DNA of 64,000 nt from DASRAU01 sp035638075 (GTDB taxonomy: Bacteria; Acidobacteriota; Polarisedimenticolia; Gp22-AA2), in assembly GCA_035638075.1 (NCBI GenBank), contig DASRAU010000041.1, forward strand, positions 186,001-250,000, in the 5' to 3' direction. This document shows, one piece after another, positions 43,220-52,713 of the stretch. Under the pieces are notes generated by a model that was not told the DNA's origin, ran no database searches, and was given only the letters and a program-made list of their open reading frames with translations. How positions within the stretch are numbered: position 1 is the first letter of the stretch; every line of letters begins with the position of its first letter. The position numbers and the translations under genes are program-made.

Positions 43220-43945
43220 GTGACCGCCCAATCGACCCGAAGATTCGCGTTGGCCGCGCTCGTGCTGGCCCTCGGTTTGGCGCGCACGCAGGCGCCCGCC
43301 GCGGCGGACGAGCCGAAGCAGGACGTCCCGCAGGTGAAGATCCCCCAGCCCGGGGTGCCGCAGATCATGACGATGGAGGGCCGCTTCATCCGCATCGCCT
43401 ACAACAACGAGGGGTATGCGACGCTCGGCTACCGGGTTGCGAACCTGTCGGTCGGCCAGGAATGGATGCTGCTCGAGATCGGCCTCACGGTGCGCGACGG
43501 AGTGCCCGAAGAGACGCTGACGCGCGACGCCCTGTCGCTCGACACGCCCGACGGCAAGACGATTCCGCTGGCCTCGATCGAGGAGTTCCGCGCCGCGCCG
43601 ACCGCCGGGCTCGTGAAGCGGGCCGAGATGTCGCACGACCGGATCAACTACTTCCCCCCCCAGGCGACGCACGCCTGCCGCATCGGCTTTTTCTCCGATC
43701 TGGACTCCGGGGCCAAGGCCTGGGATCAGGTCTCGCTCAATTCCCAGGCCGGCTGCCTGGGACGGATCTTCTTCCACGTGCCGGGGGGCATCCAGCACGG
43801 CCAGCACTGGCTCAACGTGAAGTTCGAGAAGAGCCTGGTGCGCATCCCCTTCCGCATCCTGACCGACGAGGAATACAAGTACCTCGACAAGCACTACAAG
43901 AACATCGAGAAGCAGGTCAAGGACGCCTTCAAGAAGAAGGGATGA
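43220..43945 (+). CDS. secreted protein of unknown function
   Basis: A 241-residue protein from a GTG preceded by GAGGAGG. A signal peptide (to about residue 30, ending APAAADE) is followed by a beta-rich domain (FIRIAYNNEGYATLGYRVAN, EEWMLLEIGLTVRDG-like strands, two Cys at about 152 and 174) and a Lys-rich helical tail (KHYKNIEKQVKDAFKKKG). I recognise no family. The stop overlaps the ATG of the DUF2721 gene (ATGA), so the two are translationally coupled and may act together at the inner membrane. Confidence 0.65.
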   Translation: MTAQSTRRFALAALVLALGLARTQAPAAADEPKQDVPQVKIPQPGVPQIMTMEGRFIRIAYNNEGYATLGYRVANLSVGQEWMLLEIGLTVRDGVPEETLTRDALSLDTPDGKTIPLASIEEFRAAPTAGLVKRAEMSHDRINYFPPQATHACRIGFFSDLDSGAKAWDQVSLNSQAGCLGRIFFHVPGGIQHGQHWLNVKFEKSLVRIPFRILTDEEYKYLDKHYKNIEKQVKDAFKKKG

Positions 43946-44382
43946 ACGAAGACGCCGCCCTCACGGCGGTCGGCCGGGCGATCCAGCTCTCGGTCGCCCC
44001 GGTGTTCCTGCTGTCCGCCATCGGGGCCATGCTGTCGGTCATGACCAACCGCGTCGCGCGCGTGGTCGATCGGGCCCGCGTGGTCGAAGCCCGCCTCAAG
44101 GAGGTCGCGGCCGGCGAGCGCGGTCCGTGGCAGCGGGAGCTCGCCAGCCTGGCCCTGCGCGTCCGGCTGATCCAGCGCTCCATCACCTTCCTGACGCTGA
44201 CCGCCATCCTGGTCTGCGCGGTGGTGGCGACCATGTTCGTCGCGGCGTTCTTCAGCGTCCACTTCGCCGCCCCGGTCGCCTTCTTCTTCGTGTCGGCGAT
44301 GGTCCTGTTCCTGGTCGGCCTGCTCTACTTCCTGCGCGAGATCTTCATCGCCACCGCGAACGTCCGCATCGGCCACCCGTAG
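43942..44382 (+). CDS. DUF2721 membrane protein
   Basis: A 146-residue protein beginning MNEDAALTAVGRAIQLSVAP, with three hydrophobic segments and the conserved cytoplasmic loop MTNRVARVVDRARVVEARLK. The arrangement matches DUF2721, a family of unknown function. The start overlaps the previous stop by 4 bases. The 3' end faces the 3' end of pntB. Confidence 0.82.
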   Translation: MNEDAALTAVGRAIQLSVAPVFLLSAIGAMLSVMTNRVARVVDRARVVEARLKEVAAGERGPWQRELASLALRVRLIQRSITFLTLTAILVCAVVATMFVAAFFSVHFAAPVAFFFVSAMVLFLVGLLYFLREIFIATANVRIGHP

Positions 44383-44409
44383 CCGCCGGAGCGGCCGGGC
44401 CGCGTCCGA

Positions 44410-45815
<1,406 letters not shown>

Positions 45816-45819
<4 letters not shown>

Positions 45820-46124
45820 TTCGAGCCCCCCTCGCGCTTGAACATCTTGAGCATGCGATCGGTGATGAGGAAGCCGCTGACGATGTTGGTCATCGAGGCG
45901 AACAGCGCCACCGCCCCGAGGAACCGGATGAGGGGCGGGTGCTCCGACCCCGCGACGATGATCGCGCCGACCACGGCGATCGCCGAGATGGCGTTCGTCA
46001 GCGACATCAGCGGCGTGTGCAGCAGGCGCGACACCCGCCGGATGACGCCGACGCCGATGAAGGTGGCGAGCATGAAGACGAACAGCATCGACCAGTAATC
46101 GAGCGCGGGCTGCGTTTCGGCCAT
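45816..46124 (-). CDS. pntAB: NAD(P) transhydrogenase subunit alpha 2
   Basis: A 102-residue subunit with three membrane helices (MLFVFMLATFIGVGVI, AISAIAVVGAIIVAGS, LGAVALFASMTNIVSGF). It corresponds to the membrane part that is fused to the alpha subunit in E. coli PntA but separate in three-gene systems. It overlaps pntB by 4 bases. The 70-base gap to pntAA contains a strong GC inverted repeat. Confidence 0.93.
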
Positions 46125-46171
46125 CGGTCTCCTCGGTTTTCCGTTCCTGGGTCTATGTCCTGCGGGGCGGG

Positions 46172-46190
46172 GGGCCGGCGGCGCCGGCCC
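46172..46190. other. GC-rich inverted repeat between pntAA and pntAB
   Basis: A near-perfect dyad (gggccggcg-g-cgccggccc) can form an 8-9 bp stem. It lies in the only sizeable gap of the pnt operon. There is no T-run, so it is not a classical terminator. It may stabilise or cleave the message, or attenuate it, to set subunit ratios. Confidence 0.45.
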
Positions 46191-46194
46191 GGAT

Positions 46195-47367
46195 TCAGCT
46201 TCGGCGCTCCGATCCTGCGGTCGCCGCCATGAGCGCGTCGCGGATGCGATCGTTCGTCACCGCCCCCTCGTGGGTGATGAGCGATCCTTTCTGGAGGTCG
46301 TCGGAGAGGTCGAGACGGAACGCCTTCTCCTTCGTGAACGCCAGCACGAAGCTCGTGAGGTTCCGGCCGAAGAGCAGGCTGGCGTGCGCCGGCATCGTGG
46401 TCGCGAGGTTCAGCGGCGCCAGGATGAGCACGCCGTTTTCCGTCACCACCGTCTCGCCGGGGCGCGACAGCTCGCAGTTGCCGCCACCGTCGGCGCCGAG
46501 ATCGACGACCACGGATCCGGGCCGCATGCGGCGCACCACCGCGGCATCGAGCAGGCGCGGCGCGAACACGCCGCCGATGAGGGCGGTGGTGATCACCACG
46601 TCCGCGATGGCGCACTGGTCCGCGAGCATCTCCTTCTGGCGCGTCTTGTCCTCGGCCGACAGCTCGCGGGCGTAGCCGCCGCCGGCGGAAGCGCTCTCCT
46701 TCAGCTCGATGCCGACGTACTTGGCGCCGAGGCTCTCGATCTGCTCCTTCACCTCGGGCCGGACGTCGGTCGCGAAGACGTTCGCCCCGAGCCGCTTCGC
46801 GGTGGCGATCGCCTGCAGCCCGGCGACCGCGGCGCCGACGACGAACACCCGCGCCGGGAACACCGTCCCGGCCGCGGTCATGAACATCGGGAAGTACTTC
46901 GGCAGCTCGGCCGCGGCCAGCAGGACGCCCTTGTAGCCGGCGATGTTGGCCATCGACGACAGCGTGTCCATCGCCTGCGCGCGCGTGGTGCGCGGAATGG
47001 AGTCGGTCGAGAACGCCGTCACCTTGCGCTCGGCCAGAGCCCGGATGGCGTCGAGGTTGCGCATCGGCATCAGGCTGGCGACGAAGATGGCCCCCGGCCG
47101 CATCCAGGCGGCTTCATTCCGGGGCGGCGCGGTCGCCGGAGCATTGACCTTGAGGACGACGTCGGCGGAGCCGAGCAGGGCCGCGGGGTCCTGTTCCACC
47201 GTCGCCCCCGCCTCGCGATAGGCGGCGTCGGGGTAGAACGCGGCCTCCCCGGCCCCCGCTTCGACGGCGACCTGGTAGCCCGCCTGGATGAGCTTCTTGC
47301 AGGACTCGGGCGCGAGAGCCACGCGGTGCTCTCCCGCCCGGGTCTCCTTCGGAACGGCGATCTTCAT
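46195..47367 (-). CDS. pntAA: NAD(P) transhydrogenase subunit alpha 1
   Basis: A 390-residue soluble NAD(H)-binding subunit beginning MKIAVPKETRAGEHRVALAP, the alanine-dehydrogenase/PntA signature. The Rossmann motif VFVVGAAVAGLQAIATAKRLGANV binds NAD(H). The RQAMDTLSSMA equivalent here is RAQAMDTLSSMANIAGYKG. The ATG at 47367 follows GGGAGGGG, a strong ribosome site, so the upstream ATG is not used. It heads the pntAA-pntAB-pntB operon. Confidence 0.95.
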   Translation of the reverse strand: MKIAVPKETRAGEHRVALAPESCKKLIQAGYQVAVEAGAGEAAFYPDAAYREAGATVEQDPAALLGSADVVLKVNAPATAPPRNEAAWMRPGAIFVASLMPMRNLDAIRALAERKVTAFSTDSIPRTTRAQAMDTLSSMANIAGYKGVLLAAAELPKYFPMFMTAAGTVFPARVFVVGAAVAGLQAIATAKRLGANVFATDVRPEVKEQIESLGAKYVGIELKESASAGGGYARELSAEDKTRQKEMLADQCAIADVVITTALIGGVFAPRLLDAAVVRRMRPGSVVVDLGADGGGNCELSRPGETVVTENGVLILAPLNLATTMPAHASLLFGRNLTSFVLAFTKEKAFRLDLSDDLQKGSLITHEGAVTNDRIRDALMAATAGSERRS

Positions 47368-47496
47368 CTCCCCTCCCGGCACGAAGCACCGATTATGTCA
47401 GGCTCGGGCCATACAGGGAATCACACCACGAGGTAAGCGGTCGTGCGGTCCTGGCCCGGGGGTGCACCACCATTTGAAACGGGGAGGGTCCCGTCG

Positions 47497-48816
47497 TCAG
47501 GCAGCCTGTCGCGGGAGGGCGAGGGAGCGCAGCGCGTCGGCGACGTCTTTCGCCGACCGCGGCCGGTCGGAAGGATCCTTGGCGAGCAGGCGCGACACCA
47601 GCCGGGCGAGGGCGGACGGCGCCCCGATTGCGGCCGCGTCGAGCGCGGGAGTCGACGCGGGCGACGCGTGCGCGAGCAGAACCTCCTGCACGGTCCCCGA
47701 GTACGGCGGGCGGCCGGAGAGCATCTCGAAGAGCACGCAGCCGAGCGCGTAGAGGTCGGCGCGGAAGTCCACGGCGGCGCCGCGCGTCTGCTCGGGAGCC
47801 ATGTAGGACGGAGTTCCCATGACCGCGCCCTCCTGGGTCATCGCCGAGTCACCCATCCGCGCGAGGCCGAAATCGGCCACCTTGATGTCGTTTCCCGAGA
47901 ACAGGATGTTCGCCGGCTTGAGATCGCGGTGGATGACGCCGCGGGCGTGCGCCGCGGCGAGCGCTTCGGCGATCTGCGCTCCCAGGCGAGCCGCCTCCGC
48001 GGCCGGCAGCTTCCCCTTTTTCCGGAGGCGCGCGGCGAGATCCTCTCCTTCGCACAGCTCCATCGTCAGGAAAGGCCGATCGCCTTCCCGGTACAGATCG
48101 AAGACCTGCACGACGTAAGGGCTCGAGATCTGCGCCAGCGCACGGGCCTCCCGCAGGAACCGCTCGCGCACCGCGGGATCCGTCGCCAGGGGACTCGCGA
48201 GCTCCTTCACCGCCACGCGCCGCCCGAGCACGACGTCTTCACCCAGGTGGACGGTCCCCATGGCGCCGCGTCCCAGCGTCCGGACCAGGCGAATCCGCCC
48301 GCCCGGGCCAATCGCCCCGGTCAGCGACTCGTTCGCGAGCGGCTGGATGGCCGTCCGGCTTCCCTGCCGCTCGCGCAGCCGCCGGCCTGCGTCGGCGCGT
48401 TGCGGCGCGTCCGGAGCGAGCGCCTCGGCCCGGGACAGCAGGAGGATCGACCGCTCGATGTCGCCCTGCCGCGCCGCCTGCTCGGCGGCCATGGAGAGGT
48501 CGTCACTTTCGCGGCGCGCCCGTTCGATCGTCGGCTTCACCCGGCTCTTTGCGAGCGCACCGACGAGCGCCCATCCCGCGGGCCACAGCACGAGGTCGAG
48601 CCACCACATCACGTCGGGATAGGCGTCATGACCGGTCCGGATCAGCCCCAGGTAGGCCTTCGGCTTCGGGACCACAACCCGGACCAGCGGCCCGAGGACG
48701 AGCGTCATGAAGAGGGTGTGGACGCAGAGGGCGATGACGGCCGCCCGGCACTCCTTCAGCCACAGAAGGAAGATGGGCTTGCGCCGCAGGGCCTCGAGCG
48801 TGGAGGACAGGAGCAT
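47497..48816 (-). CDS. Ser/Thr protein kinase with N-terminal membrane helices
   Basis: A 439-residue kinase. Two hydrophobic segments (about 15-45 and 68-90) place the N-terminus in the membrane. An Arg/Glu-rich helical linker leads to the kinase domain (about 165-430): GRGAMGTVHLGE (P-loop), VAVKEL (ATP Lys), VIHRDLKPANILF (catalytic Asp), VADFGLARM (Mg Asp) and GTPSYMAPEQ (activation segment end). It is a Hanks-type PknB-like kinase with the kinase domain at the C-terminus, the reverse of the usual order. It diverges from another kinase gene 98 bases away. The ATG at 48816 fits a TTGCCC/TATATT promoter. Confidence 0.9.
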   Translation of the reverse strand: MLLSSTLEALRRKPIFLLWLKECRAAVIALCVHTLFMTLVLGPLVRVVVPKPKAYLGLIRTGHDAYPDVMWWLDLVLWPAGWALVGALAKSRVKPTIERARRESDDLSMAAEQAARQGDIERSILLLSRAEALAPDAPQRADAGRRLRERQGSRTAIQPLANESLTGAIGPGGRIRLVRTLGRGAMGTVHLGEDVVLGRRVAVKELASPLATDPAVRERFLREARALAQISSPYVVQVFDLYREGDRPFLTMELCEGEDLAARLRKKGKLPAAEAARLGAQIAEALAAAHARGVIHRDLKPANILFSGNDIKVADFGLARMGDSAMTQEGAVMGTPSYMAPEQTRGAAVDFRADLYALGCVLFEMLSGRPPYSGTVQEVLLAHASPASTPALDAAAIGAPSALARLVSRLLAKDPSDRPRSAKDVADALRSLALPRQAA

Positions 48817-48826
48817 GGCCCTGCGG

Positions 48827-48855
48827 AATATAAGGACCGCGCCACGAGGGGGCAA
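48827..48855 (-). promoter_or_regulatory. putative promoter of the membrane kinase gene
   Basis: TTGCCC (48850-48855) and TATATT (48827-48832) on the minus strand are separated by 17 bases. The -10 box ends 10 bases before the ATG at 48816, so the leader would be only a few bases long. Confidence 0.45.
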
Positions 48856-48914
48856 ATGCCCGGCGGGCGTGGCGGTGGACACCCTCGGGCGACGGCGGCT
48901 ATCCTCCCGCCGCC

Positions 48915-51518
48915 ATGCCGCTCGCTCCCGGCACGACCATCGGCCCCTACACCATCGTCGGTCCGCTCGGCGCGGGCGGGATGGGCGAGGTCTATCGCGC
49001 CCGCGACGCGCGGCTGCAGCGCGAGGTGGCGATCAAGGTGCTGCCGGCGACGCTCGTCGCCGACTCCGAGCGGCTGCGGCGGTTCGAACAGGAGGCGCGC
49101 GCCACAGGCTCGCTCAACCACCCGAACATCGTGGTGGTGTACGACATCGGCACCCACGACGGCGCGCCGTACGTCGTCGAGGAGCTGCTCGAAGGGCAGA
49201 CGCTGCGCGAGCGCCTGGAGACAGGTCCCATGCCGGCGCGCAAGGCGATCGATTTCGCGCGCCAGATCACCCAGGGGCTCGCCGCCGCGCACCAGAAGGG
49301 GATCGTCCACCGCGACCTGAAGCCGGAGAACCTGTTCGTCACGCACGACGGCCGCGTGAAGATCCTCGACTTCGGCCTGGCAAAGCTGACGCGCCTCGAG
49401 ACCGACTCCACCGCGTTCACGTCGGCCCCGACGGCCGCCGGGGCCGGCACCGGCGCCGGCGTCATCCTCGGCACGGTCGGCTACATGTCCCCCGAGCAGG
49501 TGCGCGGCCAGGCGGCCGACCACCGCTCCGACATCTTCTCGTTCGGCAGCATCCTGTACGAGATGCTCGCCGGCCGGCGCGCCTTCAGCGCGTCTTCATC
49601 GGTCGAGACGATGAACGCCATCCTCAAGGAGGAGCCGGCCGATCTCGCGCGCTCGCTCGCCGATCTGCCGCCGGGCCTCGAGCGGATCGTGCACCACTGC
49701 CTCGAGAAGAGTCCCGACGAGCGTTTCCAGTCGGCGCGCGATCTCGGCTTCCAGCTCGAGGCGCTGTCGGCGACCTCGGCCGGATCGATCGCGGGCGGGG
49801 TCTCCCTCGCCTCCGGCGCGACCGCGGCCAGGCGGGGTCTCGGCGCGCGCGTCCTGCTCTGGCCCGCGCTTCTGGCCGCCGTGCTCCTGGCGGCGGCCGG
49901 TTTCTGGGCCGGCCGGGCCACGGTTCCCCCCGTGGCCGAGGCGATCTATACGCAGATGACCTTTCAGTCCGGGGTGATCAGCTCCGCCAGGTTCGCGCCG
50001 GACGGCCAGACGGTCGTCTACTCCGCCGCCTGGGAAGGCGGGCCGACGAGGCTCTACACGGCGCGCAGCGGGAGCCCCGAGTCCCGCGCGCTCGAGCTGC
50101 CGACGGCCGATCTCCTGTCGCTCTCCCGGTCGGGGGAGATGGCCATCCTCCTCGACCCTCATTTCACCCTCGGCTGGCAGCGCCAGGGGACGCTCGCCCG
50201 CGCCCCCCTCGCCGGCGGAGCGCCGCGCGAGGTCATGCAGGACGTCGAGGACGCCGACTGGGCGCCCGACGGCGAGGGACTCGCGGTGATCCGGACCGTC
50301 GACGCGCGTTACCGGCTCGAATACCCCACCGGCAAGGTGCTGTACGAGTCGAACGGCTGGATGACGGCGCCGCGCTTCTCCCCCGACGGCCGGTTCATCG
50401 CCTTCATCGACCATCCCTCCCCGGGGGACGATCGCGGGCGCATCGCGGTGGTCGACCGGGACGCGAAAATCCGCTTCCTGACCGACCCGTTCGCCTCCAT
50501 GGCCGGCCTGGCGTGGACCCCCGACGGCCGGGCCGTCTGGTTCAGCGCCGGGCGCATCGGCAACATTCGCGCCATCCACGAGGTCGATCTCTCCGGCCGG
50601 CAGCGCGTCGTGGACGGCGCGCCGACGGGCATGACCCTCACCGACGTGGCGTCGTCCGGCCGGACGTTGATCGTGCGCTACAGCGCGCGCCGCGGGATCC
50701 TCGGCACCTCACCCGGCAATCCGGTCGAGCGGGATCTGTCATGGCTCGACTGGTCGCGTCCCGCGGCGCTGTCGCGCGACGGGCGCCAGGTCCTCTTCGA
50801 GGAGCAGGGGCAGGGAGGCGGCCCGGGCTATTCGGTGTACCTGAGACCGACCGACGGCGGACCGGCGGTCCGTCTCGGGCGCGGCTCGGCGCTCGATCTC
50901 AGCCCGGACGGCCGCTGGGCGCTGACCGCCTCGCTGGACGACGAGGACCTCATGACCTTCCTGCCGACCGGGGTGGGAGAGCCCCGCACCGTGCGTGTCC
51001 CCGGATTCCAAATGATCAATGCGCAGTACCATCCCGATGGCCGGCGCATCCTCCTGCTCGCGGCCGAGAAGGGACACACGCCGCGGTTCTATGTCATGGA
51101 CCCGGAGGCCAGCGGACCGCCGAAGGCCATCACGCCCGAGGGCGTCGGCATCGTGTGCGCCCCTTCGCCCGACGGCCGTCGCATCGCCACGACCATAGCC
51201 GGAAAGCCGGCGCAGATCTGGCCGATCGACGGGGGCGATCCGTCACCGCTCCCGGGATCGACTCCCGGGGACAAGCCGATTCACTGGAGCGCGGACGGAC
51301 GCACCGTGTCCGTCATCGTGATCGGCAACAAGGCCGCGCGCCTGGACGCCATCGATGTCGCGAGCGGCCGCCGCAGCACGGTCCGCACCCTTTCCCCCGC
51401 GGACGCCGCCGGCATCGTCAGCGTGGATTTCGTCACCCTCTCCGCCGACGCCAGCGTCTACGCCTATTCCTACCGTCGCATGCTGTCGGCGCTGTACCAG
51501 GTGGACGGTCTGCGCTAG
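48915..51518 (+). CDS. Ser/Thr protein kinase with C-terminal TolB-like propeller
   Basis: An 867-residue receptor-like kinase. The kinase domain (about 10-285) has GAGGMGEVYRARD, VAIKVLP, IVHRDLKPENLFV, ILDFGLAKLTR and GTVGYMSPEQVRG. A single membrane helix (about 312-332, VLLWPALLAAVLLAAAGFWA) follows. Then comes an extracytoplasmic beta-propeller with TolB/WD40-like PD repeats (FAPDGQTVVYSA, FSPDGRFIAFID, HPDGRRILLLA, SPDGRRIATTI). This design is very common in Acidobacteriota. A TATCCT box at 48900-48905 lies 9 bases before the ATG, and there is no clear Shine-Dalgarno site. Confidence 0.93.
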   Translation: MPLAPGTTIGPYTIVGPLGAGGMGEVYRARDARLQREVAIKVLPATLVADSERLRRFEQEARATGSLNHPNIVVVYDIGTHDGAPYVVEELLEGQTLRERLETGPMPARKAIDFARQITQGLAAAHQKGIVHRDLKPENLFVTHDGRVKILDFGLAKLTRLETDSTAFTSAPTAAGAGTGAGVILGTVGYMSPEQVRGQAADHRSDIFSFGSILYEMLAGRRAFSASSSVETMNAILKEEPADLARSLADLPPGLERIVHHCLEKSPDERFQSARDLGFQLEALSATSAGSIAGGVSLASGATAARRGLGARVLLWPALLAAVLLAAAGFWAGRATVPPVAEAIYTQMTFQSGVISSARFAPDGQTVVYSAAWEGGPTRLYTARSGSPESRALELPTADLLSLSRSGEMAILLDPHFTLGWQRQGTLARAPLAGGAPREVMQDVEDADWAPDGEGLAVIRTVDARYRLEYPTGKVLYESNGWMTAPRFSPDGRFIAFIDHPSPGDDRGRIAVVDRDAKIRFLTDPFASMAGLAWTPDGRAVWFSAGRIGNIRAIHEVDLSGRQRVVDGAPTGMTLTDVASSGRTLIVRYSARRGILGTSPGNPVERDLSWLDWSRPAALSRDGRQVLFEEQGQGGGPGYSVYLRPTDGGPAVRLGRGSALDLSPDGRWALTASLDDEDLMTFLPTGVGEPRTVRVPGFQMINAQYHPDGRRILLLAAEKGHTPRFYVMDPEASGPPKAITPEGVGIVCAPSPDGRRIATTIAGKPAQIWPIDGGDPSPLPGSTPGDKPIHWSADGRTVSVIVIGNKAARLDAIDVASGRRSTVRTLSPADAAGIVSVDFVTLSADASVYAYSYRRMLSALYQVDGLR

Positions 51519-51545
51519 CAGGACCGCGCCACGCGGGGCGCGAGG

Positions 51546-52616
51546 TCAGGGCTTCGCGGCGGCGGGCATCTTCGACGTGAGGGTCACCTTCTTCCCACCC
51601 CGGAGCACCGTCACGACGACTGCATCCCCGGGCTTCAAGCCGACGATGCGGCTGCGGATCTTGGGAAGACTCTCCGGGCCCGCGACCGGGATGTCGAAGA
51701 CGGCGGTGACGATGTCCCCGCCGACGATCAGCTCCTCGTCGCCGATGCGGGCCGGGAGCATCCCGGCCTTCAGTCCCAGCTGCTCGGCCGGTGACCCTTT
51801 GGCGACACGCTGCACCAGGAGACCGGTGCCCGGCGCGGGCAGGTTGAAGACCGCGCCCAGGTCGCCGTCCAGCAGGTAGCCGTCGATGCCGCTCCAGAAC
51901 GCTCCGCTCTCGAGCAGCAGCCGCGCGATCTTCGAGGTGACGGCGAAGCCCAGTCCGTCCGATCCGCCGGTGCGCGACATGATGTAGCTGACGATGCCGA
52001 CGACTTCGCCCTGCATGTTGAACATCGGACCGCCCGAGTTGCCCTGGTTGATCGCGGCGTCGGTCTGGAAGAACTCCACCGGCATCATGCCGCGCACGGT
52101 GCCGTTCGGCTTGCGCCGGCCGCCGATGTAGCCGACCGTCAGCGTGTGACTGATTCCCAGTGGTGCCCCTACCACGAAGACGCGGTCGCCGACGTCCATG
52201 GCGTCCGAGTCGCCGAGCTTCGCGATGAACGGCGTGCGCGGCGACTGGTCGAGCTGGATCATCGCCAGGTCCACCAGCGGCTCCGACGACACCACGTGCG
52301 CGGGGACCTTCTCGCCCGACACGAACAGCACCTCGATCCGGTCGGCGGTCTGCACCACGTGCGCCGCAGTCAGGATCTTCCCCTCCGGGGTGATCATCAC
52401 GCCCGACCCGAGCGACCGCATCGCCGCCGGCTGAACCATGCCCTCCGGCGCCGGCAGGGCCGCTTCTTCTGTGCGGATCTCCACCACGGCAGGGTTGATG
52501 CGGGAGAAGACCTCGCGCAGGGGCGGCGCGTCGTCCGCCGCCTGGAACCCCGCGCCGGCCGTCAGCAGGAGAAGGAGAGCCGCCGACCACGCCACCGCCA
52601 TCGCCATTCTGCTCAT
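51546..52616 (-). CDS. HtrA/Deg-like serine protease with PDZ domain
   Basis: A 356-residue exported S1C protease beginning MSRMAMAVAWSAALLLLLTA (signal peptide). The trypsin-like domain has the catalytic His in TAAHVVQTA, Asp in LVDLAMIQLD and Ser in NQGNSGGPMFN. A single PDZ domain (about 250-355; LLVQRVAKGSPAEQLGLKAG) follows. It is a periplasmic quality-control protease of the DegP/DegS/DegQ group, but having one PDZ and no membrane anchor it is closest to DegQ/HhoB-like short forms. I chose the ATG at 52616, which begins the signal peptide. It diverges from the amidohydrolase gene. Confidence 0.9.
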   Translation of the reverse strand: MSRMAMAVAWSAALLLLLTAGAGFQAADDAPPLREVFSRINPAVVEIRTEEAALPAPEGMVQPAAMRSLGSGVMITPEGKILTAAHVVQTADRIEVLFVSGEKVPAHVVSSEPLVDLAMIQLDQSPRTPFIAKLGDSDAMDVGDRVFVVGAPLGISHTLTVGYIGGRRKPNGTVRGMMPVEFFQTDAAINQGNSGGPMFNMQGEVVGIVSYIMSRTGGSDGLGFAVTSKIARLLLESGAFWSGIDGYLLDGDLGAVFNLPAPGTGLLVQRVAKGSPAEQLGLKAGMLPARIGDEELIVGGDIVTAVFDIPVAGPESLPKIRSRIVGLKPGDAVVVTVLRGGKKVTLTSKMPAAAKP

Positions 52617-52701
52617 GGGTCGTTCATCCTCTTCGAGAGGCCGGAGCATACAGGATGGGAGCGACAACGCTGCTTTCGGAACCTCGGAGGCCGGGCGGCG
52701 G

Positions 52702-52707
52702 TAACCT
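52702..52707 (+). promoter_or_regulatory. putative -10 box of the amidohydrolase gene
   Basis: TAACCT ends 6 bases before the GTG at 52714, with no Shine-Dalgarno sequence. No convincing -35 hexamer is seen at 16-18 bases. It fits the leaderless pattern. Confidence 0.25.
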
Positions 52708-52713
52708 CCTCAC

